Shown here piece after piece: positions 35,695 through 44,964 of a DNA stretch of 64,000 nucleotides (position 1 is the first letter of the stretch; every line of letters starts with the position of its first letter). The notes under the pieces were generated by a model that was not told where the DNA came from, made no database searches, and saw nothing but the letters and a program-made list of their open reading frames with translations. A program made the position numbers and the translations under genes. This DNA comes from Couchioplanes caeruleus (GTDB taxonomy: Bacteria; Actinomycetota; Actinomycetes; Mycobacteriales; Micromonosporaceae), in contig NZ_RJKL01000001.1 of assembly GCF_003751945.1 (NCBI RefSeq), forward strand, positions 2,542,001-2,606,000, written 5' to 3'.

Positions 35695-37389
35695 CTAATC
35701 AGGGAGTGCGGTCGATGTGTGCCCGTGGCGTGAAGGTTCAACAGGGCGTTCTGTCGACGGGTACCGCTGAGGGGACAGACAGCTTCCTTTTGTTTCTACT
35801 CCAGCAGGCAAGAAGACACGAAAGCTAGCGCCTTGGCCGGGTTCGGAGACTACCTCGACGGTTCCCTGGTGCGCCCGGACGATGGCGGCGACGATGGCTA
35901 GGCCGAGGCCGGTTCCGGTGGCCTCGCGGGTGGTGTTGCGGGTTCGTGCTCCGTCTACTCGGTAGAAGCGTTGGAAGACCCGTTGGGCCTGTTCGCGGCG
36001 GAGCCCTGGGCCGGTGTCGGACACCTCCACTACGGCGGTGCCGACGGGTCCGGCGTACAACCGCAGGGTGACCGCGGCGTTCGACGGGGTGTGTACCACG
36101 GCGTTGGTCATCAGGTTGCCGATGACTTGGCGTAGCCGAGCGTCGTCCCCATACGCCACCAGCAGTTCCGGATCGTCTCGCATCTCGAGGGTGATCTCCC
36201 GGTCCGGAGCGACGGCCCGGGCGGCCTGCACTGCGTCCATGGCGAGCACCGGCAGCTCGACCGGAGCGAGGGTGAGCGGGCGCTCCTGGTCCAGGCGGGC
36301 CAGCAGCAGCAGGTCTTCGACGAGTAGGCCCATCCGGGCGGCCTCGTCCTCGATCCGTCGGACCAGCCGCGCGGCCGCCTCCGGTTCAGAGACGGCACCC
36401 TGGCGGTACAGTTCTGCGAACCCGCGGATGGTGGTCAGCGGGGTCCGCAGCTCGTGCGAGGCGTCAGCGACGAATTGCCGCATCTTCTCCTCGGATTGCA
36501 GGGCGGCCTGCTCGGACCGGGCTCGGGCGATGAAGGCCGCTTCGATCTGGGCGAGCATCGCATTGAGCGCGGTGGAGAGTCGGCCGAGCTCGGTGGTCGG
36601 CTGGGCGCCGTCTGCTTCGGGATCGGGAACTCGCTGGGTGAGGTCGCCCGCCGCGATCCGCGCGGCGGTGCGCTCGATCTGCACGAGCGGGATGAGGCTC
36701 TGCCGCACCAGGGCGGCGCCGATCGTGGCCAGCGCGATCAGCACGCCGGCGCCGACCAGCACATCCACCCAGATCAGGCGGGCGATGACGGCGTCGATGC
36801 CGGTCATCCTCTGGCCGACATGCATGACCGTGTCGTCGGAGAGACGCACTGTCAGCATGCGCCACATGTACCTGCCGTTGATACTGCGAGCGTTGTACGG
36901 TACGTCGCGGTTCGCCTCGATCGCCGCCAGTCCGGCCGGCAAGTCGGGCACGTCATCTTCGGCTACACCCGCGCCGGGATCGATGGCTGCTCCTCCGCTT
37001 ACTGCGGAGAAACCGATGACATAGTCCGGCGGCGCGTAGACCGGGCGGTACGACCGGTCGGTCAGCTTGGCCTCAGCGTGCATGGCCATCGTCTTGAGCT
37101 GGGCGTCAACGCGGCCCAGCATGTAGCCACGCAACGCGTAGGCGCTGACGGCGCTGATCAAGGTGAGCGCCGCGAAGACCAACACCAGTACCGAAGCGAC
37201 CAGCTTGGTGCGCAGCGAGATCTTGCGCAGGGTGCTGTGTCGCTGGATCGAGCCGCGAACCCGCGCAATGAAAGTCGCGTCGTCCTCGGCGAGGAGCAGT
37301 TTCGCCTCGCTCTGCGGGTTCTGGTCCTGGGTCTGGGCGGCCATGCACGCATCTTCAGCCCGTGCCCTGAGGTCCGGCTGAGTGGTCAT
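35695..37389 (-). CDS. HAMP sensor histidine kinase, orphan
   Basis: 564 aa. TM1 about 60-85, an extracytoplasmic sensor about 86-230, TM2 about 231-255, HAMP about 256-305, HisKA with the H box FVADASHELRTPLTTIRGF, HATPase N box (LRQVIGNLMTNAVVHTP), G1 (VSDTGPGL) and G2 (GTGLGLAIV). PhoR/BaeS-like class. ATG 37389 follows AGGAG; the frame further upstream runs through the tRNA-like repeat. No response regulator gene adjoins it: one side is RepSA debris and the other is the element boundary, so the partner gene was probably lost or lies elsewhere. Confidence 0.9.
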   Translation of the reverse strand: MTTQPDLRARAEDACMAAQTQDQNPQSEAKLLLAEDDATFIARVRGSIQRHSTLRKISLRTKLVASVLVLVFAALTLISAVSAYALRGYMLGRVDAQLKTMAMHAEAKLTDRSYRPVYAPPDYVIGFSAVSGGAAIDPGAGVAEDDVPDLPAGLAAIEANRDVPYNARSINGRYMWRMLTVRLSDDTVMHVGQRMTGIDAVIARLIWVDVLVGAGVLIALATIGAALVRQSLIPLVQIERTAARIAAGDLTQRVPDPEADGAQPTTELGRLSTALNAMLAQIEAAFIARARSEQAALQSEEKMRQFVADASHELRTPLTTIRGFAELYRQGAVSEPEAAARLVRRIEDEAARMGLLVEDLLLLARLDQERPLTLAPVELPVLAMDAVQAARAVAPDREITLEMRDDPELLVAYGDDARLRQVIGNLMTNAVVHTPSNAAVTLRLYAGPVGTAVVEVSDTGPGLRREQAQRVFQRFYRVDGARTRNTTREATGTGLGLAIVAAIVRAHQGTVEVVSEPGQGASFRVFLPAGVETKGSCLSPQRYPSTERPVEPSRHGHTSTALPD

Positions 37390-37588
37390 TGTGAATCTCC
37401 TGCAGGCGCAACAGTGGAGGTCGGCCAACCGCACCGCATTTGGTCGTCCGGACGTGTCTCCACGACGATGCTGACATCGGATAGCGCCAGGGTGTCGACC
37501 CGGCGCTCCCCCAACGCGCAGAATTCCGAAGGCCGCGCACGGCGTACCGGGGTTGGCAAGATCGCAGGTGGCGACGTGCATGCCGTTT

Positions 37589-37631
37589 GTGGGGCGGGCG
37601 GGACTCGAACCCGCGACCGAGGGATTATGAG
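37589..37631. repeat. Left attachment-site copy (attL), 43-bp tRNA 3'-end duplicate
   Basis: Identical over 43 bp to 59347-59389, the part of the intact CAU tRNA gene from the anticodon loop to the 3' end. This copy lacks the 5' half of a tRNA. A tyrosine recombinase gene lies next to the other copy, so these are the two ends of an integrated element of 21.8 kb. Confidence 0.85.
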
Positions 37632-37715
37632 ACAGCCCGTCCAGGTCTCCTACAGCCGCTACCAGCGACATCGCTTGCAGAAATGGCCCCTGAGACTGCT
37701 TATCTGTCAGCCGTT

Positions 37716-37753
37716 GACTCCATTTCGCGTCACGAACCGCGTCACGCTCCTAG
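37716..37753. promoter_or_regulatory. Candidate integrase arm-type sites near attL
   Basis: CGCGTCACG occurs twice in close order at about 37726-37745. The same motif is found near the right end (about 59293-59303, CCCGCGTCACGAG), and a homologous 37-bp block lies at 39146-39184. Arm-site function is inferred from position. Confidence 0.4.
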
Positions 37754-38826
37754 CAAGTTCGCTCTGCCTCGTCGCTGAGCTTCACGTCGACGACAACGCC
37801 GGGCAGCGCGTCCAGACCAACGTCTCGTACGCCGACGAGGATAGGAGAAATCCACTTGATGACGCTCTGTGCCCGGCCCGGCCCGACTCGATAGGTGTGC
37901 CAGTGAGCGCGCCGGATGTGGGGGCGGACTGGAGTTCCGCGGCCGTTCTCCGACGCACTACCTGCGTGGTAGGCGCGAAGAGCCGCGCCAACTCTCCAGC
38001 CGACATCCCAGATGCGAGGGGTCTTGTTGCTCTTGCCACCGCTACCCCGCTGTGTGGGGACGGCGCCCGGCCTCGGCTGCACGTCGGGTGCCTCCGAACA
38101 GAGATAGGTCAGAACCGAGACGACGAACGGCACGGCCAGATGAGTGCACCCAAGCGGCGGCAGCGATGCCCTCTGGCCTTCGATCTCCTCGCTCTTAGGG
38201 ATGGCCTCGTAAGTTGAGGAGAGGGACGCGATAAGGTCACTCACCGTCTGGCCGTCTTGGGTCCCCATCGAGAATCCGCCGCCTACGCCGCGCTTTCCCT
38301 TCTGCAGAGTGCACAAGGCGATGCTCAAGCAAGCACTTGCTGCCGAGTGGCTGGACACCACACGCTGGTCTTCATCACGACCCGTGACGAAAAAGCCCAA
38401 CAGTGCATCACCTGTGGCTGGGTCTAGAACCAGGGGCGTGTCGAACAGGACCAGCGGATCAGGATGCGGCAGCCGCGTGAACACGTCGGATGGCAGCATG
38501 GCAGCATGGTCCGTCTGAGCCAAGGCGCTGGCGAGGTCATTGTCGATGCGATAGACAATCCTTAGCTTCTTCCACTGCAGGACGGTCAGACGATCATCGA
38601 CGACGCCTGACGCTATGACCTTCCGCAAGGTCATCTCGCCAGCCTGCTCCGCTGTTTGACCATCTGGTAGATCTATCCCGCCGGCCGCCAGCCCTGTCTT
38701 GATGTCCTCGGCCAGGCCGGGCATGCGCAGGTAGCTTGCGTAGTTGTCATGTTCTCCGGCCAGCAGCTCGTCGATCACCGCTTCGACAGCCTTCAGACGA
38801 TGCGCCGTCGGCTTCCTTCGGGTCAC
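37750..38826 (-). CDS. Uncharacterised protein, possibly AcrVA2-like
   Basis: 358 aa. An N-terminal helical half precedes a stretch PLVLFDTPLVLDPATGDALL, and the C-terminal third contains RIWDVGWRVGAALRAY, PVRPHIRRAHWHTYRVG and VIKWISPILVG. This C-terminal pattern resembles the large protein family that takes its name from the phage anti-CRISPR AcrVA2 and is frequent on plasmids and mobile elements. The assignment rests on memory of that pattern. If right, the family founder lowers Cas12a production; the role in actinobacteria is unknown. Just inside attL. Confidence 0.5.
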   Translation of the reverse strand: MTRRKPTAHRLKAVEAVIDELLAGEHDNYASYLRMPGLAEDIKTGLAAGGIDLPDGQTAEQAGEMTLRKVIASGVVDDRLTVLQWKKLRIVYRIDNDLASALAQTDHAAMLPSDVFTRLPHPDPLVLFDTPLVLDPATGDALLGFFVTGRDEDQRVVSSHSAASACLSIALCTLQKGKRGVGGGFSMGTQDGQTVSDLIASLSSTYEAIPKSEEIEGQRASLPPLGCTHLAVPFVVSVLTYLCSEAPDVQPRPGAVPTQRGSGGKSNKTPRIWDVGWRVGAALRAYHAGSASENGRGTPVRPHIRRAHWHTYRVGPGRAQSVIKWISPILVGVRDVGLDALPGVVVDVKLSDEAERTC

Positions 38827-38885
38827 CGGTCCACCTCCCCGTCGAGCCCGACGTTACGCCGACCCACCGACATCCGGAGCGGCAA

Positions 38886-39055
38886 AACGCGCCAGCATAT
38901 CGAAGTAGTGACATACGGCTTAGGAAGGGCCATGACTCGGTCATCCGACCCGTCTACCAGGAGCTTCAGTGTCACTCGGCATGGCTCCGGAGTCCCTAGA
39001 GGCGCCTTGTTTCGGTAGTTCGTGTCACGATCCGCGCCATGCCGGGCAGCCCGCG
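38886..39055. repeat. Degenerate tRNA-Arg-type att remnant with flank, copy A
   Basis: Aligns along its length with copy B at 41922-42090: ACGCGCCAGCA, TCGAA, CGGCTTAGGAAGG, then GGGCCATGAC, CCGA, ACCAGG, GTGTCAC, ATGGCTCCG and TCGGTAGTTCGTG follow in the same order. By eye about three quarters of positions match. The tRNA part is more decayed than in copy B. No gene was recognised in 38827-39195. Confidence 0.7.
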
Positions 39056-39145
39056 GATTATGAAAGCGCTCGTCCGGATGGCCCAGCCTCCACCTGCTGC
39101 TCCTTCGACGGCCCGACGGTCTTGGACCACATAGTCCACACCGGC

Positions 39146-39184
39146 GACTCCACTTCGCGTCACGACCCGTGTCGCGGACCTCGC
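39146..39184. repeat. Block homologous to the left-end arm region
   Basis: GACTCCACTTCGCGTCACGA, then CCCGTGTCGCGGACC, parallels 37716-37753. A further remnant end of a related element, 1.4 kb inside attL. Confidence 0.5.
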
Positions 39185-39195
39185 GCCTAGTGCGT

Positions 39196-40533
39196 TTAGC
39201 GCCGGTAGTAGGTGGGAGAGTTCGGGCACAGCTGACAACCAAGCTGAAGCGGCCTCCCGGCCCATGCGGCGACTTTCTTGCCGCAGCACACCGCGTCCAC
39301 CCCCCTCCCCTGGGCCTCTACCTCCTCGGACGCAGGCGGCACCAGCGCCGGCTTCGCCTCGACCGGCTTTGGCGCGACCGGCAGGGGTATCGGGGGGACC
39401 GGCACGGGCTTCGTCTCGACCGGCTTCGGCGCGACCGGCACGGGCATCGGTACAGGACTCGCGGCCCCCACTGGCCGAGCGTTCTGCTCGCACACACGCT
39501 GCGCCTGCCCCCGACCGATCCGCAGCTGCCCGGGCATGTCCGGGTCGCCGTAGTGGCCGCGCTCCTCAACGAATCGCTCGTACGCGGCCGCCGGCACCCA
39601 AGTCGTCCGGTCCGCCTGCACCCGGTACGGAACCCACGTCTCGTTGAGAATTCCCTCGAGCAGTGAGTCCAGGTGCACCGTCTCCCCGAACGGGAACACC
39701 GCGTCCGGGTCGGCCTTGTACTCCTTCACGTTCAGCGACGGGTACACATGCGTCTTCCCGCACGGCACCGCTCGTCCCGAAACCGGGCACCGACTGGACC
39801 CGCGCCAGATGTCCGCCCACCCGCACCGCTGCTCTTCGAAGAAGGTCCACCCGGTCACCACGTTCAGCAGTGGCGTCCGCGACCGCAGATACATGCGGTG
39901 GTCATCGAGGGCGGGCACCGCCAGGTGCGGCACGCGCCGCAGGAAGTGGATGTCGCTGGCGTCCCGGTCGGTGGTCCACACCACCCGATCACCCGCCGCC
40001 GCCAGGGCCTTTTGCCGCCGGCCCACCAGCGACGGCGAGATCGTCGAATGCTGAACCTCGCCGGCCACGGTAAGCCGCGCGCTTACCGCCAACACATCCG
40101 GCCGCCGCTTTGCCCGCGGCCGCCATTCCTCTACCAGGACCTGCGCGCCCGTCGCCTCCCAGGCTGACGCCTCCCGCTCCTTGAGCGCCTTGTGCGTGTC
40201 GCTCTCCGGGATGTGTTCCTCGTGCGGTGATCGACCGTTCTCGTGTCGGAACACCGGCCCGAACCGCGTCCTCACGAACGTCATCCACACCGGTTCGACC
40301 TGTTGGCCGCGTTCGGCCATCAGCCGCATGCATAGCAAGCACAGCAGCTTGCGCCCGCTGATCCCGTGCGGCCGGTCCTCCGCCACCAGCTCCGGCAATC
40401 CCGGCCGGGTCGGGTGCCCCCAATCAGCACGCCGCCGGGGCTGCAACTCGATACCCAGCGGCAAGTAGAGCACCCCGTCTGAGTAATCGTCCGGATTGAT
40501 GTCTTCCACTCGTAACGACGAAGCCACCGACAT
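39196..40533 (-). CDS. CoiA-like nuclease-domain protein with Pro-rich linker and C-terminal Cys cluster
   Basis: 445 aa. A central CoiA-type PD-(D/E)XK-like core is visible: HKALKEREASAWEATGAQVL, KRRPDVLAVSA, AGEVQHSTISPSLVGRR and DRVVWTTDRDA, giving the usual order RPDV, EVQ, R, VxW. Then come a region with WGWADIW-like aromatic residues, a Pro-rich tract with the repeat PVAPKPVE.KP, and a terminal CCGKK, GCQLCP Cys cluster. CoiA relatives act in DNA processing during competence. ATG 40533 (MSVASSLRVEDIN) is chosen; the upstream frame to 40704 lacks homology. Confidence 0.7.
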   Translation of the reverse strand: MSVASSLRVEDINPDDYSDGVLYLPLGIELQPRRRADWGHPTRPGLPELVAEDRPHGISGRKLLCLLCMRLMAERGQQVEPVWMTFVRTRFGPVFRHENGRSPHEEHIPESDTHKALKEREASAWEATGAQVLVEEWRPRAKRRPDVLAVSARLTVAGEVQHSTISPSLVGRRQKALAAAGDRVVWTTDRDASDIHFLRRVPHLAVPALDDHRMYLRSRTPLLNVVTGWTFFEEQRCGWADIWRGSSRCPVSGRAVPCGKTHVYPSLNVKEYKADPDAVFPFGETVHLDSLLEGILNETWVPYRVQADRTTWVPAAAYERFVEERGHYGDPDMPGQLRIGRGQAQRVCEQNARPVGAASPVPMPVPVAPKPVETKPVPVPPIPLPVAPKPVEAKPALVPPASEEVEAQGRGVDAVCCGKKVAAWAGRPLQLGCQLCPNSPTYYRR

Positions 40534-40929
40534 GGCCGCCCCCACAAAGATCAACAAACCGGTACACCTCGGACCAGTGTTCAGAGTGTAGCGCCGGCCA
40601 CTGACAAAGATCTCGGCGTGGAGTTGTGACGCCGCTCGATGAGTTGTTTCCGCTGACCTCCGAGGGTGATCAACAGCAACGGCGGATGAAGCCGACCGAG
40701 ACACCGAACGGTTAGGCCCCCGAAACGGGGCGGGCGCTCCTCGGTGAAATCAAGCACTCGCCCACCGACATCTGCCAGCGGAACCGGATCAAACCGATCA
40801 GGCACGCATCTCAGGCTATTCGGAAAGGGGCCCCTGGCATTTGCCCCTCGGACAGCACTTAGAGATCAGTTCAGAATGAGCGCACATGGTGTGTGTCGAT
40901 GCCTGCTGCTACAGGTTGAGGCTGCCGGG

Positions 40930-41100
40930 CATGTCCGAGCTGGTTCTGACGATGAGTTGTGGGCGCGGCTTGAGCCGTTGATCCCGACGCCGGCGCGGCG
41001 GTATTGCTTCCCGGCACGGCGACGGGTCGACAACCTGACCGCGGTGGCGGGCATCCTGTTCGTCGTGCGGACCGGGATGCGCCATGATCAGTCTCGCCTG
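40930..41100 (+). pseudogene. Truncated IS5-family transposase N-terminus
   Basis: DDELWARLEPLIPTPARRYC, then PARRRVDNLTAVAGILFVVRTGMR, is the start of an IS5-type transposase N-terminal domain. It breaks off before the DDE core, and no terminal repeats are visible. 40534-40930 otherwise holds no gene. Confidence 0.75.
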
Positions 41101-41191
41101 CTCCGTCATCTGCCTTCGGAACCTCCTGACCTCATACTGAGCTGATCTCCAAGGGCCGGTGGGACGGCCGCACACCTGCGACGCCCGGCGG

Positions 41192-41662
41192 TCACAGAGG
41201 TCCCAGCACTGCGTACGGATCGGCGTCCAGTGCCAGCGTCTCCAGGACTGTCAGCAGCTGACGTTCCTCGTACCTGAAGTGCGACTCCATGATCGCTGCC
41301 ACACCCTCCAGATGCCGGTGCAGCTCTGCAGGCGCGGCGCCACGGGCTACGGCAGCCTGCAGCCCGGCCAACAGGTGAGCGATCATCGAATGGTCCTGCC
41401 GTAGGTAATGCAGCGTGTCGCGTAGCTGAGGGTACTGCTCGGCGATCGCGGGAAACAGGTGACGATCCTCGCCCGCGTGGTGTGCCGTGAGCGCGGCGCA
41501 GAACCCGTGACAGAACAGCAGCAGATCCCGGGTAGCCGGCTCGACCGGCTCGCCGTCAGCGAGGGCCTGCCGGGTGACGGCCAGCGCTTGGCGCAGCCTG
41601 TCATGGACGCTGCGCAGCTCTCGACTCCAGGCAACCAGCCTGGCCTTCTCGCCCTCACTCAC
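41192..41662 (-). CDS. Hemerythrin-domain protein
   Basis: 156 aa four-helix bundle. Candidate di-iron ligands in order: His in RSVHDRL, HGFC, HHAGEDRHLFPAI (HxxxE pattern), DHSMIAHLL, and HFRYEERQLL. This HHE/hemerythrin pattern binds oxygen or NO, or stores iron. It sits between the transposase stump and att copy B, as cargo of the accreted segment or a stranded chromosomal gene. Confidence 0.85.
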   Translation of the reverse strand: MSEGEKARLVAWSRELRSVHDRLRQALAVTRQALADGEPVEPATRDLLLFCHGFCAALTAHHAGEDRHLFPAIAEQYPQLRDTLHYLRQDHSMIAHLLAGLQAAVARGAAPAELHRHLEGVAAIMESHFRYEERQLLTVLETLALDADPYAVLGPL

Positions 41663-41921
41663 GAGTGAAGGGCGAAGGGACGACGATCATCATCGTCGTG
41701 CTCCCTTCGGTCCGGCGCCTCCATGCCTGACACGGTCTGCCACCGGCACGCGACGCTGTAGCCCACCCTAACGCCAAGCCTCCGTCCACAGGGGCAAGGG
41801 GTGGTGAGCTTGAACCGGGCATTCTGAACTGAGCTCTTTAGTGCGGACCAAGGAGCTCCCAGCCAAGCCAAGGCGTCTTCAACCGATGGACCTTCAAGAG
41901 GTGTGAGCCGTGGTTTAGCGA

Positions 41922-42090
41922 GGGCGCGCCCAGCAGGATTCGAACCTACGAGCGACGGATTAGAAGGGGCCATGACGGAAGCATCCGAGCCTTCCACCAG
42001 GCTCTGCGGTGTCACCCGACATGGCTCCGTGTTTCCCTGAAGGCACTTTGTGTCGGTAGTTCGTGCCACGATCCGAGCCACGGCAAGCCG
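41922..42090. repeat. tRNA-Arg(UCU)-like 3' fragment with flank, copy B
   Basis: Reverse complement of 41922-41965 reads as a tRNA from the anticodon loop (CTTCTAA, anticodon TCT) through a T arm (GTAGG TTCGAAT CCTGC) to an acceptor TGGGCGC. No 5' half is present. The following 125 bp are homologous to copy A (38930-39055). It looks like an old attachment site of an element that targets tRNA-Arg. No gene was recognised in 42091-42484. Confidence 0.75.
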
Positions 42091-42484
42091 ACTGCAGCGC
42101 TTGCAGGGTCATCCAAGCCGAGCCCTAAGGCTACTTAGAAGTGGGGCCGGGCACCCTGAATCGCGCACGACGCCCAATCGATCTCTACGGGACCGTCAGT
42201 GCTGTTGTAGGGTCATCTTGACCCCCGATTGTCGGTCTTCGTCCACCTGAGCGACGTCCTCCGCGGGCGAGGCAGCCTCGATGAGAAGGGTCGGGGTTTG
42301 GCCGTCGCACTTCACATGTACATGTTGCTGCGTTATTCGCTCAGCTTAGGCAGCTCGCTGCTCCGTGTCGGCCTGTTTCGCCTGATGTGTGCGCCGCTGG
42401 CCTGCCGTCGTCGCGCGCCGCGAGTGGAGCGGCAAGGCGCGTGGGCATCACGAGCAGCTCGCGCGGGACGCCGGAGGCGGCTCG

Positions 42485-44791
42485 CTAGCCTAGGTGCCTG
42501 AAAAGCGCGTTGATATCTCTTGATTCTTCCGGCGACGGCGTTAAACGAACTTCCTCGCTATCGTCATCTCCGCCTCCAGAAGAGGACCTCTGTCGTCCAC
42601 CGATCTCACCTTCGTCATCCCGCTCAAAGATCGTGTCTCGCTCCATTTCAATGTAACCACGCAACTGATCAATTAGTCCAAGTTCGTGAGCGGCGTCTTC
42701 GATCTGCGATAACCACTGAAGTGCCTCATCGAGGGAATCGGCATCGTATAGAATGTTGCTCATTTCCTCCCTAAGATTTTCCAACGCTGCCTCCTCAGCA
42801 ATGGGGCCCAACGCTGTACGCCCTTCAAAGAACCTGTCGCAATCAGCGGCATCCCGGGCAAGGACTACGACCTGGTCCGAATTCAACGGGACCTTGGCCC
42901 ATGCTCTGAACGTCGTCTCGAGATGGGCGGTCGTCCAGTCTTCGTTTCGCTCGTCTTGCCACACCTGCATCACGGCCGCCACCAAAACGTGCAGGTCATC
43001 TGGATCGAAGCCGATCCTTTCCTCGTGTTCCCTAATTGCGTCCGTCGCCAACTCTATGAACCAAGCGGTAACCGTTGGCATCATTTTTCTGGCAGGCTCA
43101 ATCAAGTGAACTAATGCACTAAACCTTTCGGTACTCCAGGTGTAGCAGTTGGGCTCGAGCTCCTCGTAGGCGACAAGTCCAGTGGAAATCTCCTTGATAT
43201 GTTCGGATACTCGTTCGGCCGATGAACGGACAGTAGCTGCTAGACGGGGGTACTTCAGCGTCCCATTAGCCTCGGCCATGCAGTATGCCATCGCCATCTG
43301 AACGTGGGGCAGTTCAGTTAATTGGAGAATCAGCTCTACGAAGTAATCCGGCTCTGAATCAAGAAACGAGAGAACAAAATCCCTACAGCTTGGGTTGGCA
43401 TAAGTGATTGTGATCTTCTTCCGCGGCTCCTGGATTGTGTCGATGCGCAACCAAGTGCCTTCCAGTGCCTTGAGCGCGTTAGTATAGTCAATAGGCGTTG
43501 AGCGCCCAATGACGATGCGTCGCAGGTCCTCCGCGTCTGCGCCCTTAGGCGGCAGCGCTGCGAGCGAGAGCACAAGTTGCCGCGCAGTCTCTGAGAGAAC
43601 CGTAGTGAACATGGTCTGCCAGAGTTCAAGAGGATGGTCTAACGCAGCCTCCAAATCGGCCGCCAATTCGTCGGCAGCGGCCGCAGGCCGCTTCAGAACT
43701 TGCTCCACGATCCGCGGCGTGAAGTTCGGGTGCTGCACGACCCGCCAGTAACGAGCCGACGCCACATAAAGTCGAACTAGCTCACGAGGGTAGCCGGAGA
43801 AGTAGAGGTGATTGTAGAGAATTCGCGCTCTCTCCACGAGCCCATAATCAGACACCTTGATGGCAAATTCGTTTAGCCTAAAGTTGCCTCGCCTTATCGG
43901 TTCATCACGTTGCTCAGCTTGTCGAAGAATTTGCGACCGGGTTGTCATGATGAAACGCTTATCGGGGTGGCGCATCCGATCGATGAAGCGCGCTATGCGA
44001 GAACCTTCGTTCTTGCTCTGACGCTCACTGAGATCCGTCTGCCCTAGAAAGTCGTCATAGAGGAAGAGCTGCTTCCGCTCTCTTTGGTACGCCTGCCACC
44101 CCTCGTCGATATCAGACGAGACCGTAACGATCTGCCAGCCTTCGTGCCAGTACTTGAGCGCCAGCATGTCAGCAAGCATGCTCTTGCCAACCCCAGGAGA
44201 CCCGCTGAGGACCAACACGTGCGTTGCTTCGAGCATTTCGGAGGCGCGGCCGTAGGTCGGATTCGTGACATACAGTCGCACTCGATCGCATACGTCTTCC
44301 ATGAGCGCCTCGCTGCGAGCCCATAGACCACTATGGACCACGCGCTCAAGGACGGCGACCGAAGCGAGCCAAAGCTTAAAGTGACTTTGCTCGATGAGCG
44401 GATAGCGGGAAAGAGCCTCATTTAGATCTAGCTGAGTGCGGAGGTCTTCAGGTCCCTGCAGGTAAGGCTTGAGATCATCGGCCAGCGTGTCCTTCTGGGT
44501 GCGGCTCAGGTCTTGTGACGTTACGAATATGTAGCGGTCTGGCTTCTCGCTAGCGATCTTAGGTTTCTCTCGCCTAGCGGCGCGCCTAAGGTCACTGAAC
44601 CGAGAACCTGCGTAGTGCTTGCATTGCACAACGATCTTCTGGCATCCGGAGACGGAGCGCAGGTCGATTCCGCCGTCTGGCCCATGGCCAAACGCCTCCA
44701 TCCTCCAGCCGTACTCCGCCGAAAGTAGATCTCGTACCAGGAGCTCAAAGTCCGACGGCGATAGCGTGGAGAAGTCGTAGGTCGACGGCAT
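42485..44791 (-). CDS. Mrr-type nuclease fused to a STAND (nSTAND3-like) NTPase; predicted anti-phage protein
   Basis: 768 aa. N-terminal Mrr-like restriction endonuclease domain (about 1-130): Asp43 in GPDGGIDLRS and Gln56-Cys57-Lys58 in KIVVQCKHY form the D, QxK catalytic set. NTPase (about 150-430): Walker A GSPGVGKS (197-204), Walker B QLFLYDDF (241-248), sensor MTTR (282-285), and a winged-helix-like region after. The C-terminal half (about 430-768) is helical and repeat-like, a probable sensor. This is the layout of Avs-type and nSTAND3 defence proteins: the sensor binds a phage protein and the nuclease is activated. GC content is visibly below neighbours, so it is recently acquired. 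Confidence 0.85.
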   Translation of the reverse strand: MPSTYDFSTLSPSDFELLVRDLLSAEYGWRMEAFGHGPDGGIDLRSVSGCQKIVVQCKHYAGSRFSDLRRAARREKPKIASEKPDRYIFVTSQDLSRTQKDTLADDLKPYLQGPEDLRTQLDLNEALSRYPLIEQSHFKLWLASVAVLERVVHSGLWARSEALMEDVCDRVRLYVTNPTYGRASEMLEATHVLVLSGSPGVGKSMLADMLALKYWHEGWQIVTVSSDIDEGWQAYQRERKQLFLYDDFLGQTDLSERQSKNEGSRIARFIDRMRHPDKRFIMTTRSQILRQAEQRDEPIRRGNFRLNEFAIKVSDYGLVERARILYNHLYFSGYPRELVRLYVASARYWRVVQHPNFTPRIVEQVLKRPAAAADELAADLEAALDHPLELWQTMFTTVLSETARQLVLSLAALPPKGADAEDLRRIVIGRSTPIDYTNALKALEGTWLRIDTIQEPRKKITITYANPSCRDFVLSFLDSEPDYFVELILQLTELPHVQMAMAYCMAEANGTLKYPRLAATVRSSAERVSEHIKEISTGLVAYEELEPNCYTWSTERFSALVHLIEPARKMMPTVTAWFIELATDAIREHEERIGFDPDDLHVLVAAVMQVWQDERNEDWTTAHLETTFRAWAKVPLNSDQVVVLARDAADCDRFFEGRTALGPIAEEAALENLREEMSNILYDADSLDEALQWLSQIEDAAHELGLIDQLRGYIEMERDTIFERDDEGEIGGRQRSSSGGGDDDSEEVRLTPSPEESRDINALFRHLG

Positions 44792-44964
44792 GAGTGCTCC
44801 GATGGTCGCACGGACGCCAGACGGACGTCCGACGCGCTCAAAGATGCGTGGACCGTCAGCCTAACCTTAATGATTCCCGCGCAGAGGCTGCGTTCTGGTG
44901 GAACACGAAACGGCCGCAACTCCACAAGCCCTTACTGCACCGATGCGCAGGCCGCAACCTCTTA

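Noticed and set aside
38996..39493. Minus-strand frame ending in MARIVTRTTETRRL, considered as an integrase fragment.
   Set aside because: It is a shadow of the CoiA-like gene's Pro-rich repeat joined to the att flank; a similar end in 41659-42081 comes from the repeat itself.
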